64,000 bases of DNA from Bacillus sp. FJAT-47783 (GCF_022808615.1 NZ_JAKZKS010000001.1:186001-250000); one strand, 5' to 3'; positions 27,582 to 37,082 are shown, counted from the stretch's first letter. Notes: a model not told the origin generated them from the letters alone. A program made the numbers and translations.

Positions 27582-27640
27582 TCCCTCCTTTTATAAACAT
27601 ATTGTTTACGTATAAAGGAAAAACATGTGCCATCATCTTT

Positions 27641-27880
27641 TTAATCTTGTTTCATCATTGATCCCATCATTCCCATCATCATTTCAACTAGTTGAAGCGA
27701 TTGAGATAACCCTGAAACTTTATGAGGAATCGTCTTTTTGTAAAAATTCAACATCTCAATTTGCATATTTTCAATTTGCGATGGGTTTCGTGACAATTTC
27801 CGGTACCAATGCGGTTGTTCACGAATAAACTTTTTTAAATCTGGATCGGATTGGATGTATTCATATAAATCTCGTCTCAT
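27641..27880 (-). CDS. ylbE: YlbE-like protein
   Basis: A 79-residue helical protein beginning MRRDLYEYIQSDPDLKKFIREQPHWYRKLSRNP, the hallmark of the YlbE-like family, with a methionine-rich C terminus (MMMGMMGSMMKQD). Function unknown. It lies directly downstream of ylbD, with eight bases between them. Confidence 0.85.
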   Translation of the reverse strand: MRRDLYEYIQSDPDLKKFIREQPHWYRKLSRNPSQIENMQIEMLNFYKKTIPHKVSGLSQSLQLVEMMMGMMGSMMKQD

Positions 27881-27888
27881 CTTTTACG

Positions 27889-28284
27889 CTAATCCTTTCG
27901 AAACATAAAAGGTTGGTTCCGTTTTTGGTTTGAAGGAATGTCTTGACTTTTCCCTTGACTAAATTGTTGAAGCAATTCTTGTATAGAGGAAATGGCATTA
28001 TTCATTTTATAAATATTTTCATTTAGTTGATCTGCATCCATTTTTTTTACTGACGATAACAAAGCTGTAAAAAAAGATGATTTCCCTTCTGAGCTTGTTG
28101 ATTTTTCGCTTTCCGTTTCTTTATACTTTTTCCACGTTGGATCGTCAGCACCTAATAGACGCCAATCTTCAAATATATCTTTCCAATCTTTCTCCCCTTT
28201 TCGAACAGCTTCAATTAGCTTCGGATGCTCCTTGACAAATTCCTTAAATTGTTGAACGGTTGGATGTACACTTTTTTTCGTCAT
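27889..28284 (-). CDS. ylbD: YlbD family putative spore coat protein
   Basis: A 131-residue protein of the YlbD family (annotated as putative coat protein). N-terminal HPTVQQFKEFVKEHPKLIEAVRKGEKDWKDIFEDW is typical; the middle is low-complexity Ser/Glu/Lys, and the last third is helical with Gln-rich content. The start at 28284 is set by GGGGTG six bases upstream; a GTG three codons earlier overlaps that site. Confidence 0.85.
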   Translation of the reverse strand: MTKKSVHPTVQQFKEFVKEHPKLIEAVRKGEKDWKDIFEDWRLLGADDPTWKKYKETESEKSTSSEGKSSFFTALLSSVKKMDADQLNENIYKMNNAISSIQELLQQFSQGKSQDIPSNQKRNQPFMFRKD

Positions 28285-28368
28285 CTTTAACACCCCTATA
28301 GCTGTTGGCCTATTAGTAATATATTAATGGATGTTAAAAGGCGTGAATTTCGATGTTGTGTAAAAAAA

Positions 28369-29406
28369 TTATGATTCTTTTTTCGATTTTTTCACAAAAT
28401 TTTGCGTGTAGTACTTATTGTACACGCCAACTCCGATATGAGTGAAATTTTTTTCTAATAACATTTTCCGATGTCCTTCACTATTTAACCAACCTTCTAC
28501 CGCTGCAAGCCCATCTATATATTGTGCCGCAATGTTTTCACCTGCTAACTCGTACGAAACCGCCCCTTTTTCTAATCGATTTCCTAAAGAACCATGTTTA
28601 GAAGAATGATGTGAAAAGTAGTGCTCCTCACTCATGTCTTTACTATGACCGTAGGCTACTTTCGCTGTATCCTCATCCCAAATTAGTTTTCGTAATTGAT
28701 GGCGCTTACGAATAATATTTGTAACATCAAAAATCTGTTTCTCTTGACCTCGTTCAATCATGCGAAGTTGTTCTTTGTTTACTCGTTCTGGCGATACTAG
28801 CTCTCCGCGATACACAACTTCATACGGGCGTAGTTTGATTAACGTTTCAGCATTCATCATTCTGACACTCGAAAGCTTTCCAGTATACCGGTCTAAATAA
28901 AGCTGGACAAATACGCCATCCATATCAATCAATGGTCGAATATTCATATCTTCTTCTGATAATTCAAAGCGATAATAATTTCCATCGTATTCAACAGCAA
29001 TCGTCGGTTCAGGTGTCGTGATCGAAAAAATATCTGATATGTTTTGTTCAATATGAAACGGCTCTATATTAATAGCTTCACCAATGATATAAGCTGTTAC
29101 AACCGTATTGTTTTGAATCCCAATTTGCATATATTCACGTTCATTTTGATCATAAATCCACCAATCATACCCATAAAAAGATGGATCTATTCGAGTCGGT
29201 TTACCATACAACTCCATTAATTCTTCTTCTGATTGTCCAATAAGTGACGTCATTGGCATTTGATTCGTGTTTAAAGTTGTTTCATTCTCAATTGTTGTCG
29301 ATATACGATTTTGTTCATCTTTGTTTTCATCAAAAGGTTCGGTCAAAATCAAATAAATGGTCATCACCACGATGAACATCATAATCGTTCGAAATAATGT
29401 TCTCAA
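28369..29406 (-). CDS. ylbC: CAP-domain (SCP-like) exported protein YlbC
   Basis: The 345-residue protein has an N-terminal membrane/signal segment (~7-22), a CAP-associated N-terminal domain (~55-195, with IGQSEEELMELYGKPTRIDPS) and a C-terminal CAP/SCP domain (~215-335) with family motifs HSKDMSEEHYFSH, GENIA and WLNSEGHRKMLL. Related to spore protein YkwD in the CAP domain. Enzymatic activity unknown. Confidence 0.9.
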   Translation of the reverse strand: MRTLFRTIMMFIVVMTIYLILTEPFDENKDEQNRISTTIENETTLNTNQMPMTSLIGQSEEELMELYGKPTRIDPSFYGYDWWIYDQNEREYMQIGIQNNTVVTAYIIGEAINIEPFHIEQNISDIFSITTPEPTIAVEYDGNYYRFELSEEDMNIRPLIDMDGVFVQLYLDRYTGKLSSVRMMNAETLIKLRPYEVVYRGELVSPERVNKEQLRMIERGQEKQIFDVTNIIRKRHQLRKLIWDEDTAKVAYGHSKDMSEEHYFSHHSSKHGSLGNRLEKGAVSYELAGENIAAQYIDGLAAVEGWLNSEGHRKMLLEKNFTHIGVGVYNKYYTQNFVKKSKKES

Positions 29407-29534
29407 GCATTTCCCTACTTTCTTTTCTTTCTACCAATCATAGTGTGAGAAATGAAACATATTCAGCATATGATAATTAATCTAATAGTAGTATAATTTT
29501 GAAAAACCTGCAAACTCATGCTCTTTAGAAACAT

Positions 29535-29556
29535 AAAAAAGACGTCAACAGACGCC
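29535..29556 (-). terminator. Terminator of ylbB
   Basis: GGCGTC-TGTT-GACGTC (one G-T pair) followed by TTTTTTATG on the minus strand, shortly after ylbB. It separates ylbB from ylbC. Confidence 0.6.
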
Positions 29557-29588
29557 TCAACAAAGGAATATTGTGATCATGATTTAGA

Positions 29589-30014
29589 TTAATGATGGTT
29601 ATCATGTTCAGAAATGTCCGATAAAGCTTCACCTGCTAACTCATCACTCTGTTCTTCGATTGAAAAATCACCAAGTGATACAATTCCAACTAATTTTCCA
29701 CTTTCTAAAACAGGTAAGCGACGAATTTGTTGCTCCGACATTACTTGTAACGCCTTTTCAACCGAATCTGAAGGTGAGACCGTTGTAATATCTTTAGTCA
29801 TAATATCCGTTATTTTACTGGAGCCTGGATGTTTTTCCGCTATTCCTCGTACAACTAAATCTCGATCTGTCACCATACCAACAAGCTGATCATTTTCTAT
29901 AATTGGAATAGCCCCTACATTTAATTCCTTCATTTTCAGAGCTGCTTCATAAACATTGTCAAGTGTTGTACAACAATCAACATGTGTCGTCATTACGTCT
30001 CTTACAGTTTTCAT
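29589..30014 (-). CDS. ylbB: CBS-domain-pair protein YlbB
   Basis: A 141-residue protein made of two CBS motifs (~7-60 and ~70-122), each with the GAIPIIENDQLVGMVTDRDL / RRLPVLESGKLVGIVSLGD pattern that usually binds adenine nucleotides. No fused catalytic domain, so probably a standalone sensor; the target is unknown. The tail is acidic and histidine-rich. Confidence 0.92.
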   Translation of the reverse strand: MKTVRDVMTTHVDCCTTLDNVYEAALKMKELNVGAIPIIENDQLVGMVTDRDLVVRGIAEKHPGSSKITDIMTKDITTVSPSDSVEKALQVMSEQQIRRLPVLESGKLVGIVSLGDFSIEEQSDELAGEALSDISEHDNHH

Positions 30015-30183
30015 CTTAACGGATACTCCTTTCGTATTTATTATTAATTTGAATGTTAATCCTATGCACGTAAAATTCGTGTAGAGAACATTAAGTATTT
30101 CTTATTTAGTATGTCCAATTGCATAATTATTGAACGAAATGTTGAAAATTAATTAAAACGCTATCACATTTTCTGATAGATAA

Positions 30184-30212
30184 TTGCATGTTTTATTCAT
30201 TCATACTATTAT
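30184..30212 (+). promoter_or_regulatory. Probable sigma-A promoter of ylbA
   Basis: TTGCAT (30184-30189), 17-base spacer, TATTAT (30207-30212), 59 bases ahead of the ylbA start. Confidence 0.6.
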
Positions 30213-30270
30213 TAAACAGTAGAGAATACTTTTGTGATGGAATGCTATAAGGTCATAGGAGGGAATACAT

Positions 30271-30630
30271 ATGAAATTTACTAATTTTGGAATTGAAGGG
30301 TTAAAGGTTGAATTATCCACACTTGATGATGCTTTAGAGGATTTAGGTTTTGTGCGTGCCGCACAATGGGATTATGAACGAGTAACGTATGATCGTAAAT
30401 TTGAGCATAAAGGAGATGTGTTTTATTTACGTATTCAAGGTCATGCAGTTGAAGGGGATGTAGGTGCACATCAGGCGATCATTCAATTAATGACTCCATT
30501 GCTTGGTAAACATTACTATCCACACGGTGTTGAATACGGTGAAGATGAACATTTCCCAACAACGATCGTAGAAACTAGCGAAAAGCTTTTAAAACGTGCA
30601 AAAGAAGTAGTGGAAAAATTGAATGTATAA
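30271..30630 (+). CDS. ylbA: YugN-like family protein YlbA
   Basis: A 119-residue protein of the YugN-like family, starting MKFTNFGIEGLKVELSTLDD, with RAAQWDYERVTYDRKFEH and LLGKHYYPHGVEYGEDE in the middle. Function unknown. GGAGGG precedes the ATG. Divergent from ylbB, as in B. subtilis. Confidence 0.88.
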   Translation: MKFTNFGIEGLKVELSTLDDALEDLGFVRAAQWDYERVTYDRKFEHKGDVFYLRIQGHAVEGDVGAHQAIIQLMTPLLGKHYYPHGVEYGEDEHFPTTIVETSEKLLKRAKEVVEKLNV

Positions 30631-30784
30631 TTTAATAGTGGCTCATTAAGTCATGATCGGGCCTCTCTATTCGGATAAAGAGTCCCTATACCCATTTGAT
30701 GAGACTCATTTGTGAAGTTCTAGCCATGGTTTCCATGAGCTTGACACTGACAACATGTGCAAAGTTTTTACTCTTCTTTATTAT

Positions 30785-30818
30785 AAAGCAAAAGCCTCGA
30801 TGCTTTTGCTTTTTTACT
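30785..30818 (+). terminator. Terminator of ylbA
   Basis: AAAGCAAAAGC/GCTTTTGCTTT 11-bp stem with six-base loop, followed by a T-run on the plus strand. Confidence 0.85.
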
Positions 30819-30877
30819 ATCCCAACCCTAGTTCCTTTGTAACGTATTTGTCATAAAGTTTTTTTACTGAAAACTCT

Positions 30878-30906
30878 TTGTTTTTTTTATATGTACATAC
30901 TATAAT
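30878..30906 (+). promoter_or_regulatory. Sigma-A-type promoter of the ytvI-like gene
   Basis: TTGTTT (30878-30883), 17-base spacer, perfect TATAAT (30901-30906), 36 bases before the TTG start. Confidence 0.65.
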
Positions 30907-30941
30907 TTTAATGTAATTAGAACGTAGAAAGGGGCCTTCGT

Positions 30942-32000
30942 TTGACTGCTTTTTTCCGAAAGAAACCATTCATTATTACACTTTATTTACTATTTCTCGT
31001 TGTAATCGGATATTTTATTTTACCAATTAGCGTGCCGCTTATCCTTGCCTTTTTTACAGCGCTAGTATTAGAGCCGGTCGTAAAGCTAGGGCAGAAGAAA
31101 TTAAAGTTAAAACGCAATTTTTCTGTTCTTATCGTATTTTTATTATTTATGCTGATAAGTACATTTTGTACATTATTTTTAGCGACAAAAGTAATAGGAC
31201 AAGTGATTGAAGTTGCAGAAAACTTACCAATTTATATTAATGATATTAACCATATATGGTTAAACATTGAAAAAACATTGTATAACACAGCTGAAGATTT
31301 ACCGCCTGAATTCGTGAGAGAGGTAAGTAATCAAGTAGGGCAATTTTTACAATCAGTGAAATTATATTTAATTAGTGCTGTAAACATTGAAAATATAAAA
31401 AATATATTTACGAATATACCAAACTATTTAGTTAATTTACTCGTTTATTTAATCGCGCTATTTTTATTTTTGATCGATTTACCGAGACTGAAAAAAAGAT
31501 TGTATTCACATTTAACGGAGAGTACAGCAGAAAAAGTAACCTTCATGTTTTCGCGTTTATCTTATGTGGTCTTCGGTTTTGTTAAGGCTCAATTTTTAGT
31601 AAGTATCGTCATTTTCATAGCATCTTTAATTGGTCTATTGATTATTGTCCCGGATGTGGCGGTATTAATGGCATTCATTATTTGGGTCATCGATGTTATT
31701 CCAATTCTAGGATCAATTATTATTATGGGGCCTTGGACACTTTTCTATTTATTATCTGGTGACATGGGCATGGCAACAGAATTGGGAATTTTAACAGCCG
31801 TATTACTCATTATTCGCCGAACACTTGAACCAAAAGTTATGGGAAGCCAAATTGGTTTATCGCCACTTTCAACATTAATTTCAATGTATTTAGGGTTAAA
31901 GCTTTTTGGTTTTTTAGGATTCTTTATCGGTCCGCTGTTACTCATCGCCTACAATTCAGCTAGAGAAGCTGGGATTATTAAACTGAATTTCAAAATATAA
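30942..32000 (+). CDS. AI-2E family / YtvI-like integral membrane protein
   Basis: A 352-residue polytopic membrane protein of the AI-2E/PerM exporter superfamily, with paired segments at the N terminus (~12-28, 30-45), one at ~60-80, and a cluster from ~155 on; signatures include FIIWVIDVIPILGSIIIMGPW (near residue 245) and a C-terminal GLSPLSTLISMYLGLKLFGFLGFFIGPLL. It resembles the B. subtilis sporulation protein YtvI; transported substrate unknown. The start is TTG with AGAAAGGGG seven bases upstream. It is inserted between ylbA and ctaG relative to B. subtilis. Confidence 0.82.
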   Translation: MTAFFRKKPFIITLYLLFLVVIGYFILPISVPLILAFFTALVLEPVVKLGQKKLKLKRNFSVLIVFLLFMLISTFCTLFLATKVIGQVIEVAENLPIYINDINHIWLNIEKTLYNTAEDLPPEFVREVSNQVGQFLQSVKLYLISAVNIENIKNIFTNIPNYLVNLLVYLIALFLFLIDLPRLKKRLYSHLTESTAEKVTFMFSRLSYVVFGFVKAQFLVSIVIFIASLIGLLIIVPDVAVLMAFIIWVIDVIPILGSIIIMGPWTLFYLLSGDMGMATELGILTAVLLIIRRTLEPKVMGSQIGLSPLSTLISMYLGLKLFGFLGFFIGPLLLIAYNSAREAGIIKLNFKI

Positions 32001-32030
32001 AGGCTGAATCCATTCATTGGATTCAGCCTT
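32000..32030. terminator. Terminator between the ytvI-like gene and ctaG
   Basis: AAGGCTGAATCC/GGATTCAGCCTT 12-bp stem, seven-base loop. The T-rich tail (TTTATATTTT) is on the minus strand, so it mainly serves ctaG. Confidence 0.75.
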
Positions 32031-32035
32031 GTACG

Positions 32036-32926
32036 TTACTTTATTGGTTCAGGAGAATAGTCAACTTGATCATTCTCTCTTTCTTTTCGTGCCCATTCAT
32101 AAAATACGTACGCTAAAAAACTACCGTATACAAGTTCTTGAATAATTTTCATAATAATACCGCCAAGTTGCTGATCCTCACGAAGGTCCATGCTTGTAAA
32201 CATCTCTGGTCCTGTTAACGAAAGACCTTGTAACATATCTGTAGGTACACATAAGCTAAGCGCTTGAACCCAAGCATCCGGATTGGAATACGTGGCAAAA
32301 AGCGGTGTCCCCGCAAAAATAATTAGACCGCAAGCTGGTGTAATTAATACGCTATTCCCTAAAATATACCCTATTTTCTTTAGTCCGTTAATCTGATTCC
32401 AATTCGGCAATTGATTTAATAATGGCCAATACATAAAAAAGGCAAAAACAAAAATAAGTGACGTAACAATGGCATGATAAACGGCATTCGTTTTTATGAC
32501 ATCAAAGATGAAAGGAACATGATAAAGTGAGAAAAATGTATTAAATAGCACCAAGGAAATAATTGGTTTGGTAAAAAACTTCATGATTGGATGAACGATT
32601 GGTAGATGGACAAATGCATTCCAACCCCAAACAGGAATCCCGAAAATTAACAAAGGTGGAACAATTAAGAAAAGGATGGCCATCGAAGCCATATGTCCAC
32701 TAAACGAGATATGGCCAAATAAGTCTAATGGACTCCCTAGACTAATATAAAGCATTACCATCGCTAACACGAAATACACTCTCTGTTTCAAAGAAACATC
32801 GCCAGCCTCTTTAAAATGCTTGCGTCCGGGACCAATTAAATAAAAGTACATGACTGTTAACGCAATAACGAACAAAATAAAATAAGGACTCCACAATGCC
32901 CGGAACCCAAAAATATTCAAACTCAT
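32036..32926 (-). CDS. ctaG: Cytochrome c oxidase assembly factor CtaG
   Basis: CtaG is a polytopic membrane protein (caa3_CtaG family) required for an active caa3 oxidase, probably in copper site assembly. The 296 residues hold about seven hydrophobic segments; conserved parts include FSGHMASMAILFLIVPPLLIFGIP (near residue 75), FNTFFSLYHVPFIFD and PEMFTSMDLREDQQLGGIIMK. ATG at 32926; a TTG one codon earlier is also possible. It follows ctaF but is separated from it by a terminator and has its own promoter. Confidence 0.93.
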   Translation of the reverse strand: MSLNIFGFRALWSPYFILFVIALTVMYFYLIGPGRKHFKEAGDVSLKQRVYFVLAMVMLYISLGSPLDLFGHISFSGHMASMAILFLIVPPLLIFGIPVWGWNAFVHLPIVHPIMKFFTKPIISLVLFNTFFSLYHVPFIFDVIKTNAVYHAIVTSLIFVFAFFMYWPLLNQLPNWNQINGLKKIGYILGNSVLITPACGLIIFAGTPLFATYSNPDAWVQALSLCVPTDMLQGLSLTGPEMFTSMDLREDQQLGGIIMKIIQELVYGSFLAYVFYEWARKERENDQVDYSPEPIK

Positions 32927-32986
32927 CAAGGCTCATCTCCTTTTAAGCTAATCCATACCATTCATTGCAAATCTTTCACATGTTCT

Positions 32987-33014
32987 ATTATACAACTTGT
33001 CTGCCTAAATACAA
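32987..33014 (-). promoter_or_regulatory. Sigma-A promoter of ctaG
   Basis: On the minus strand TTGTAT (33009-33014), a 16-base spacer and perfect TATAAT (32987-32992), 60 bases upstream of ctaG. Confidence 0.65.
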
Positions 33015-33102
33015 ATGAACGTTCTTTGAAAAAATTTATTCAGAAAAAAGTATGAACCTAACTCACTTCAATTTATACATATTCAATTTGTTATTACAAA
33101 AA

Positions 33103-33133
33103 AACAACTGGCATTGTGCCAGTTGTTTTTTTA
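33103..33133. terminator. Terminator of the caa3 oxidase operon after ctaF
   Basis: AACAACTGGC/GCCAGTTGTT 10-bp stem with five-base loop and a run of seven T on each strand. It overlaps the ctaF stop and separates ctaF from ctaG. Confidence 0.9.
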
Positions 33134-33463
33134 CCACCATACGATTGTAGAAAGGGCAAGAACTGTAACGAATGTAATAAGTATACCAGTAAAAATAAAC
33201 ATTTGTGGCGCTTCGTGCCCTTTATGACTCATGTGCATAAAATAGTAAAGTTGGAATATCACTTGGATACATGCAAGAAGAAGAATAAATGGAACTTTAA
33301 ACCATTCTCCAATTCCTTCATATCCTACTGCTATAAACGCTACAATCGTAAGGAAAATCATTAATGCAAAAGAAACGACTTGATATTTCATTTCCTCTTT
33401 ATTTTTCTTACGACGATAAGCAACATCAACATTTGGGTTACCTGAATTTTGACTATTTGCCAT
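33131..33463 (-). CDS. ctaF: Cytochrome caa3 oxidase subunit IV
   Basis: The 110-residue membrane protein is the small subunit IV (COX4_pro type) of the caa3 oxidase. Three hydrophobic helices are visible (~27-47, 55-75, 85-108). It follows ctaE by four bases and ends in the operon terminator. Confidence 0.94.
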   Translation of the reverse strand: MANSQNSGNPNVDVAYRRKKNKEEMKYQVVSFALMIFLTIVAFIAVGYEGIGEWFKVPFILLLACIQVIFQLYYFMHMSHKGHEAPQMFIFTGILITFVTVLALSTIVWW

Positions 33464-33467
33464 CAGT

Positions 33468-34091
33468 TTATCCCACCATTCCCATTAAATATACAACTGT
33501 GAAGATGAACACCCATACTACGTCGATAAAGTGCCAGTAAAGGCTTGCAACATAATATTTTGGTGCATTGTATAAGCTTAATCCACGCTTTGCGTTTCGC
33601 ACGATTAATGTTGTAATCCATAACAATCCGAAAGCCACGTGGGCACCATGTGTACCAACAAGTACATAGAATGCAGAACCTAGAGCACTTGTTTTAAGTG
33701 TAAAGTCAAAGCCATGGATATAATGATTGAACTCATAAATTTCTAATGAAAGAAACGCTAGCCCTAATAACACGGTAATGCCAAGCCAAAGCTGCATTTT
33801 ACCAAAATCAAAGTTCTTCATATGGTACATCGCATACACACTTGTTAAACTGCTCGTCAATAATATCATCGTCATAGCAAATACGAGTGGTATTTCAAAA
33901 AGTTCCTGAGTGGTTGGACCACCCGCATTGGAATTCCTTAAAGCGATAAATGTGGCAAAGAGAGTCGCAAAAAGAACGGTCTCTCCACCTAAAAATAACC
34001 AAAATCCTATAAATTTATTTTTCCCTTCGAGGGTGGCTTTTTCTGGATGAGCTGGAAACGTCTCAGCCGTTAATTTTTCCTCAACGTTCAT
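33468..34091 (-). CDS. ctaE: Cytochrome caa3 oxidase subunit III
   Basis: The 207-residue subunit III has five membrane helices, as in Bacillus, with FIGFWLFLGGETVLFATLFATF near the N terminus and LVGTHGAHVAFGLLWI plus YWHFIDVVWVFIFTVVYL in the C half, all family signatures. Its ATG shares a base with the ctaD stop (TAATG), indicating coupled translation. Confidence 0.96.
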   Translation of the reverse strand: MNVEEKLTAETFPAHPEKATLEGKNKFIGFWLFLGGETVLFATLFATFIALRNSNAGGPTTQELFEIPLVFAMTMILLTSSLTSVYAMYHMKNFDFGKMQLWLGITVLLGLAFLSLEIYEFNHYIHGFDFTLKTSALGSAFYVLVGTHGAHVAFGLLWITTLIVRNAKRGLSLYNAPKYYVASLYWHFIDVVWVFIFTVVYLMGMVG

Positions 34092-35959
34092 TATGCCTTA
34101 ACCCCCTTATCATCATCATTTAACAGATCTTCCTTATGAATATGATAACCGTGGTCATCGATAACAGAGCGGAAGAACATCGTACCTAAAGTAATCACTA
34201 ATCCTAAAATGGCCACTCCTAATCCCCATGAGTAGTCATTAATATACAAGAGACCTAACGCTCCAATAAATAAACCGATCGAGATGATAACCGGTAAAAT
34301 CGATGAATTTGGCATATGAATATCACCTAATGGCTCAGCATGCGTTAATTCTTTGTTACCTTCCATTTTTTCAATCCAATGTGGATCTAATCCACGAACT
34401 AGTGGAGTTTGTTTAAAGTTATACTCTGGTGGTGGACAAGATACAGCCCATTCTAAAGAACGTCCATCTCCCCAAGGATCTCCACTAACAGGTTTTGCAT
34501 TTATCGCAGAAACAATGACGTTAATCACTAACACAATAACAGCAACTGCCATGAAAATGGCTCCAACGGAACTTACAAAGTTTGCCGTGTCCCAACCTTG
34601 GTTTGGTAAATAAGTGAACACGCGACGTGGCATTCCCCAAAGTCCTAAGAAATGCTGAATAAAGAATGTTAAATGGAAACCGACCGTAAATAATACGAAG
34701 GTTACAACGCCTAATTTTTCGCTTAACATATGACCAAACATTTTTGGATACCAATAGTGCGTTGCAGCTAATATCGCAAACACAATCGCACCTACGATTA
34801 CATAGTGGAAATGAGCAACAACAAAGTATGTGTCATGATATTGATAGTCAGCTACACTTGTTGCAAGCATGACACCCGTTACCCCACCCATAACAAATGA
34901 TGGAATAAATGTAACTCCATAGAGCATTGGTACGGTAAAGCGAATGCTTCCTCCCCATGCTGTTAACAACCAGTTGAATACTTTAATACCAGTTGGTACA
35001 CCGATTGCCATCGTTGCAACCGCGAAGATTGCGTTAGCTACAGGACCAAGACCCGTTGTGAACATGTGGTGAGCCCACACCATGAATCCTAAGAATCCAA
35101 TTAAAACGGTTGCGAATACCATGGATGAGTATCCGAATAAGCGTTTTCTGGAAAATACCGGAATAATTTCCGAGAAAATACCGAATGCAGGTAAAACAAG
35201 AATATATACTTCTGGGTGACCAAAAATCCAGAAAATGTGCTCATAAATGATCGTATTACCACCCATTTCTGGAACAAAGAATGCTGTTCCAAACAAGCGG
35301 TCAAACATTAATAATGCTAATCCAACCGTTAAAGGTGGAAAGGCAAATAAAATAAGTGAAGATGTTACAAATGTCGTCCAAGTAAATAACGGTAAACGCA
35401 TAAACGTCATACCTGGTGCACGCATCGTAATAATGGTCGCAAGGAAGTTAATCCCTGAAATTAATGTACCTAAACCGGAAATTTGCAATCCTAATAGATA
35501 AAAATCTACACCATGGCCAGGTGAATTCAATGCTAGTGAAGCATATGATGTCCAACCAGCATCAGGAGATCCGCCTAAAAACCACCCTAGGTTAAAGAAT
35601 AATGCTCCAAAGAAAAATAACCAAAAGCCAAGCGAGTTTAAAAACGGAAATGCTACATCTCGAGCTCCAATTTGTAACGGTACAACAGCGTTCATAAACG
35701 CAAACAAAAGTGGTGTTGCAGCAAAAAATAACATCGTTGTACCATGTGTTGTTAATAATTCATTGAATGTTTGTGCACTAACTAGTGTACTCTCTGGGTA
35801 CATCAGCTGTAAGCGCATTAATAGCGCTTCAATACCGCCAATGATTAAATGTAATGTACCAGCAAGTAGGTAAAGGATGGCAATTTTTTTATGGTCTACT
35901 GTTGTTAAGTAGTCCCATAAAGTTGCTCCGAATCCTCTTTTCTGAGCTAACGTACTCAC
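34091..35959 (-). CDS. ctaD: Cytochrome caa3 oxidase subunit I
   Basis: The catalytic subunit (622 residues) carrying heme a and the heme a3-CuB centre where oxygen is reduced to water. About 14 hydrophobic helices are visible. GHPEVYILVLPAFGIFSEI holds the CuB His and cross-linked Tyr; HHMF near residue 305 holds the other CuB histidines; YFVVAHFHYVIVG near residue 395 holds the heme histidines; an early TTHGTTMLFF holds the first heme a ligand. The start is GTG with GGGAGG seven bases upstream. Confidence 0.98.
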   Translation of the reverse strand: MSTLAQKRGFGATLWDYLTTVDHKKIAILYLLAGTLHLIIGGIEALLMRLQLMYPESTLVSAQTFNELLTTHGTTMLFFAATPLLFAFMNAVVPLQIGARDVAFPFLNSLGFWLFFFGALFFNLGWFLGGSPDAGWTSYASLALNSPGHGVDFYLLGLQISGLGTLISGINFLATIITMRAPGMTFMRLPLFTWTTFVTSSLILFAFPPLTVGLALLMFDRLFGTAFFVPEMGGNTIIYEHIFWIFGHPEVYILVLPAFGIFSEIIPVFSRKRLFGYSSMVFATVLIGFLGFMVWAHHMFTTGLGPVANAIFAVATMAIGVPTGIKVFNWLLTAWGGSIRFTVPMLYGVTFIPSFVMGGVTGVMLATSVADYQYHDTYFVVAHFHYVIVGAIVFAILAATHYWYPKMFGHMLSEKLGVVTFVLFTVGFHLTFFIQHFLGLWGMPRRVFTYLPNQGWDTANFVSSVGAIFMAVAVIVLVINVIVSAINAKPVSGDPWGDGRSLEWAVSCPPPEYNFKQTPLVRGLDPHWIEKMEGNKELTHAEPLGDIHMPNSSILPVIISIGLFIGALGLLYINDYSWGLGVAILGLVITLGTMFFRSVIDDHGYHIHKEDLLNDDDKGVKA

Positions 35960-35987
35960 TTTGCTACCTCCCTTTTTACTAATGTTT

Positions 35988-37082
35988 TTATTTGCTCTCT
36001 ACAGAAAGGTTTAATAAGTATTCTGTTAATGCATCCAACTCTTCATCCGTAAGCTTTGGATACGTATTTGTCATTTTATTACCTGGTTTAATCGTTTCAG
36101 GATCTGCCAACCAAGCTTTAACGTTTTCTTCATTGTTTTCATCAATACCAGCTACTTTTTCACGATCTCCAAAGTTCGCTAAGTTTGGAGCAGTACGTGC
36201 TGCTTCTGGACGCGTATCAGCTGGAGAGATTGCGTGACAGCCAATACATCCTTTATCTTGGAATAATTGCTCACCTTGTTTAGCAGATGCTGTTTTCGCC
36301 ACTTTTTCAGGATCAAAGTTTTGCATTTTTGCAACCCATTGATCAAATTCTGCGCGTGAAACAGCTTGGACTTTAAAGTCCATTAATGCATGAGAAGGGC
36401 CACATAGCTCAGCACATTTACCATAAAATACATTGCCAGCTTCCTCCGCACGCTCTGAATCAATTTCTAACCAAAATTTATTCACGTTATCCGTGTTCGT
36501 ATCCATCTTACCACCGACAGCAGGAATCCAGAAAGAGTGCTTCACATCAGATGCAACGATGTTAAAGTATACTTTTTCATCAGTTGGCATCACTAAGTCT
36601 TGGCTTGTGATGACTCCATATCCAGGGTACTCGAACTCCCACCAATAAAGGTTTGCACGTACATTGACGACAAGCGGATCTTTTCCGCCATTTTCTGAAT
36701 CAGCCAATGCTTTTTCCATTGGATCTACATCCGCTAACTTAAAAGTTGCAGCAACAGTAGGAATCGCTAGTACAATTAGAAGCAAAATCGGAATAACTGT
36801 CCAAATTATTTCAAGCTTATGACTTCCTTCTACTTGTACTGGAATTTTTTCTCCCACTTTAGACCGACGGAATTTAATAATAACATAGATGAAAATTACA
36901 GTTACGACTGCAACGACAACCACCATGATAAGCGTACTTAACATCATTAATGAGTACTGCTCATCAGCCACTTCACCTGCTGGTGTTAACGTGGAAAGGA
37001 ATGGTTCACCGCAGCCAGATAAAATTAGCGCCACCATAGCAAAAAGTGAAAATAGACGCCATTTTGTCAGCCACTTTTTCAT
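35988..37082 (-). CDS. ctaC: Cytochrome caa3 oxidase subunit II with fused cytochrome c
   Basis: A 364-residue lipoprotein: signal peptide with lipobox ILSGC (Cys24), two membrane helices (~45-70 and ~92-112), the CuA cupredoxin domain (ligands in KHSFWIPAV and YGKCAELCGPSHALMDFKV, residues ~175-250) and a C-terminal cytochrome c domain with the heme-binding CIGCH (near residue 280). The fused cytochrome defines the caa3 type. It is the first gene of the ctaCDEF run, downstream of ctaB. Confidence 0.97.
   Translation of the reverse strand: MKKWLTKWRLFSLFAMVALILSGCGEPFLSTLTPAGEVADEQYSLMMLSTLIMVVVVAVVTVIFIYVIIKFRRSKVGEKIPVQVEGSHKLEIIWTVIPILLLIVLAIPTVAATFKLADVDPMEKALADSENGGKDPLVVNVRANLYWWEFEYPGYGVITSQDLVMPTDEKVYFNIVASDVKHSFWIPAVGGKMDTNTDNVNKFWLEIDSERAEEAGNVFYGKCAELCGPSHALMDFKVQAVSRAEFDQWVAKMQNFDPEKVAKTASAKQGEQLFQDKGCIGCHAISPADTRPEAARTAPNLANFGDREKVAGIDENNEENVKAWLADPETIKPGNKMTNTYPKLTDEELDALTEYLLNLSVESK

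Larger units (their letters stand above)
30631..30941. other. Gap after ylbA: terminator, then promoter of the ytvI-like gene
   Basis: No ORF of note. The first 150 bases hold short imperfect hairpins only (for example around CTCTATTCGGATAAAGAG), then the ylbA terminator at 30785-30818 and the next promoter at 30878-30906. Confidence 0.6.
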
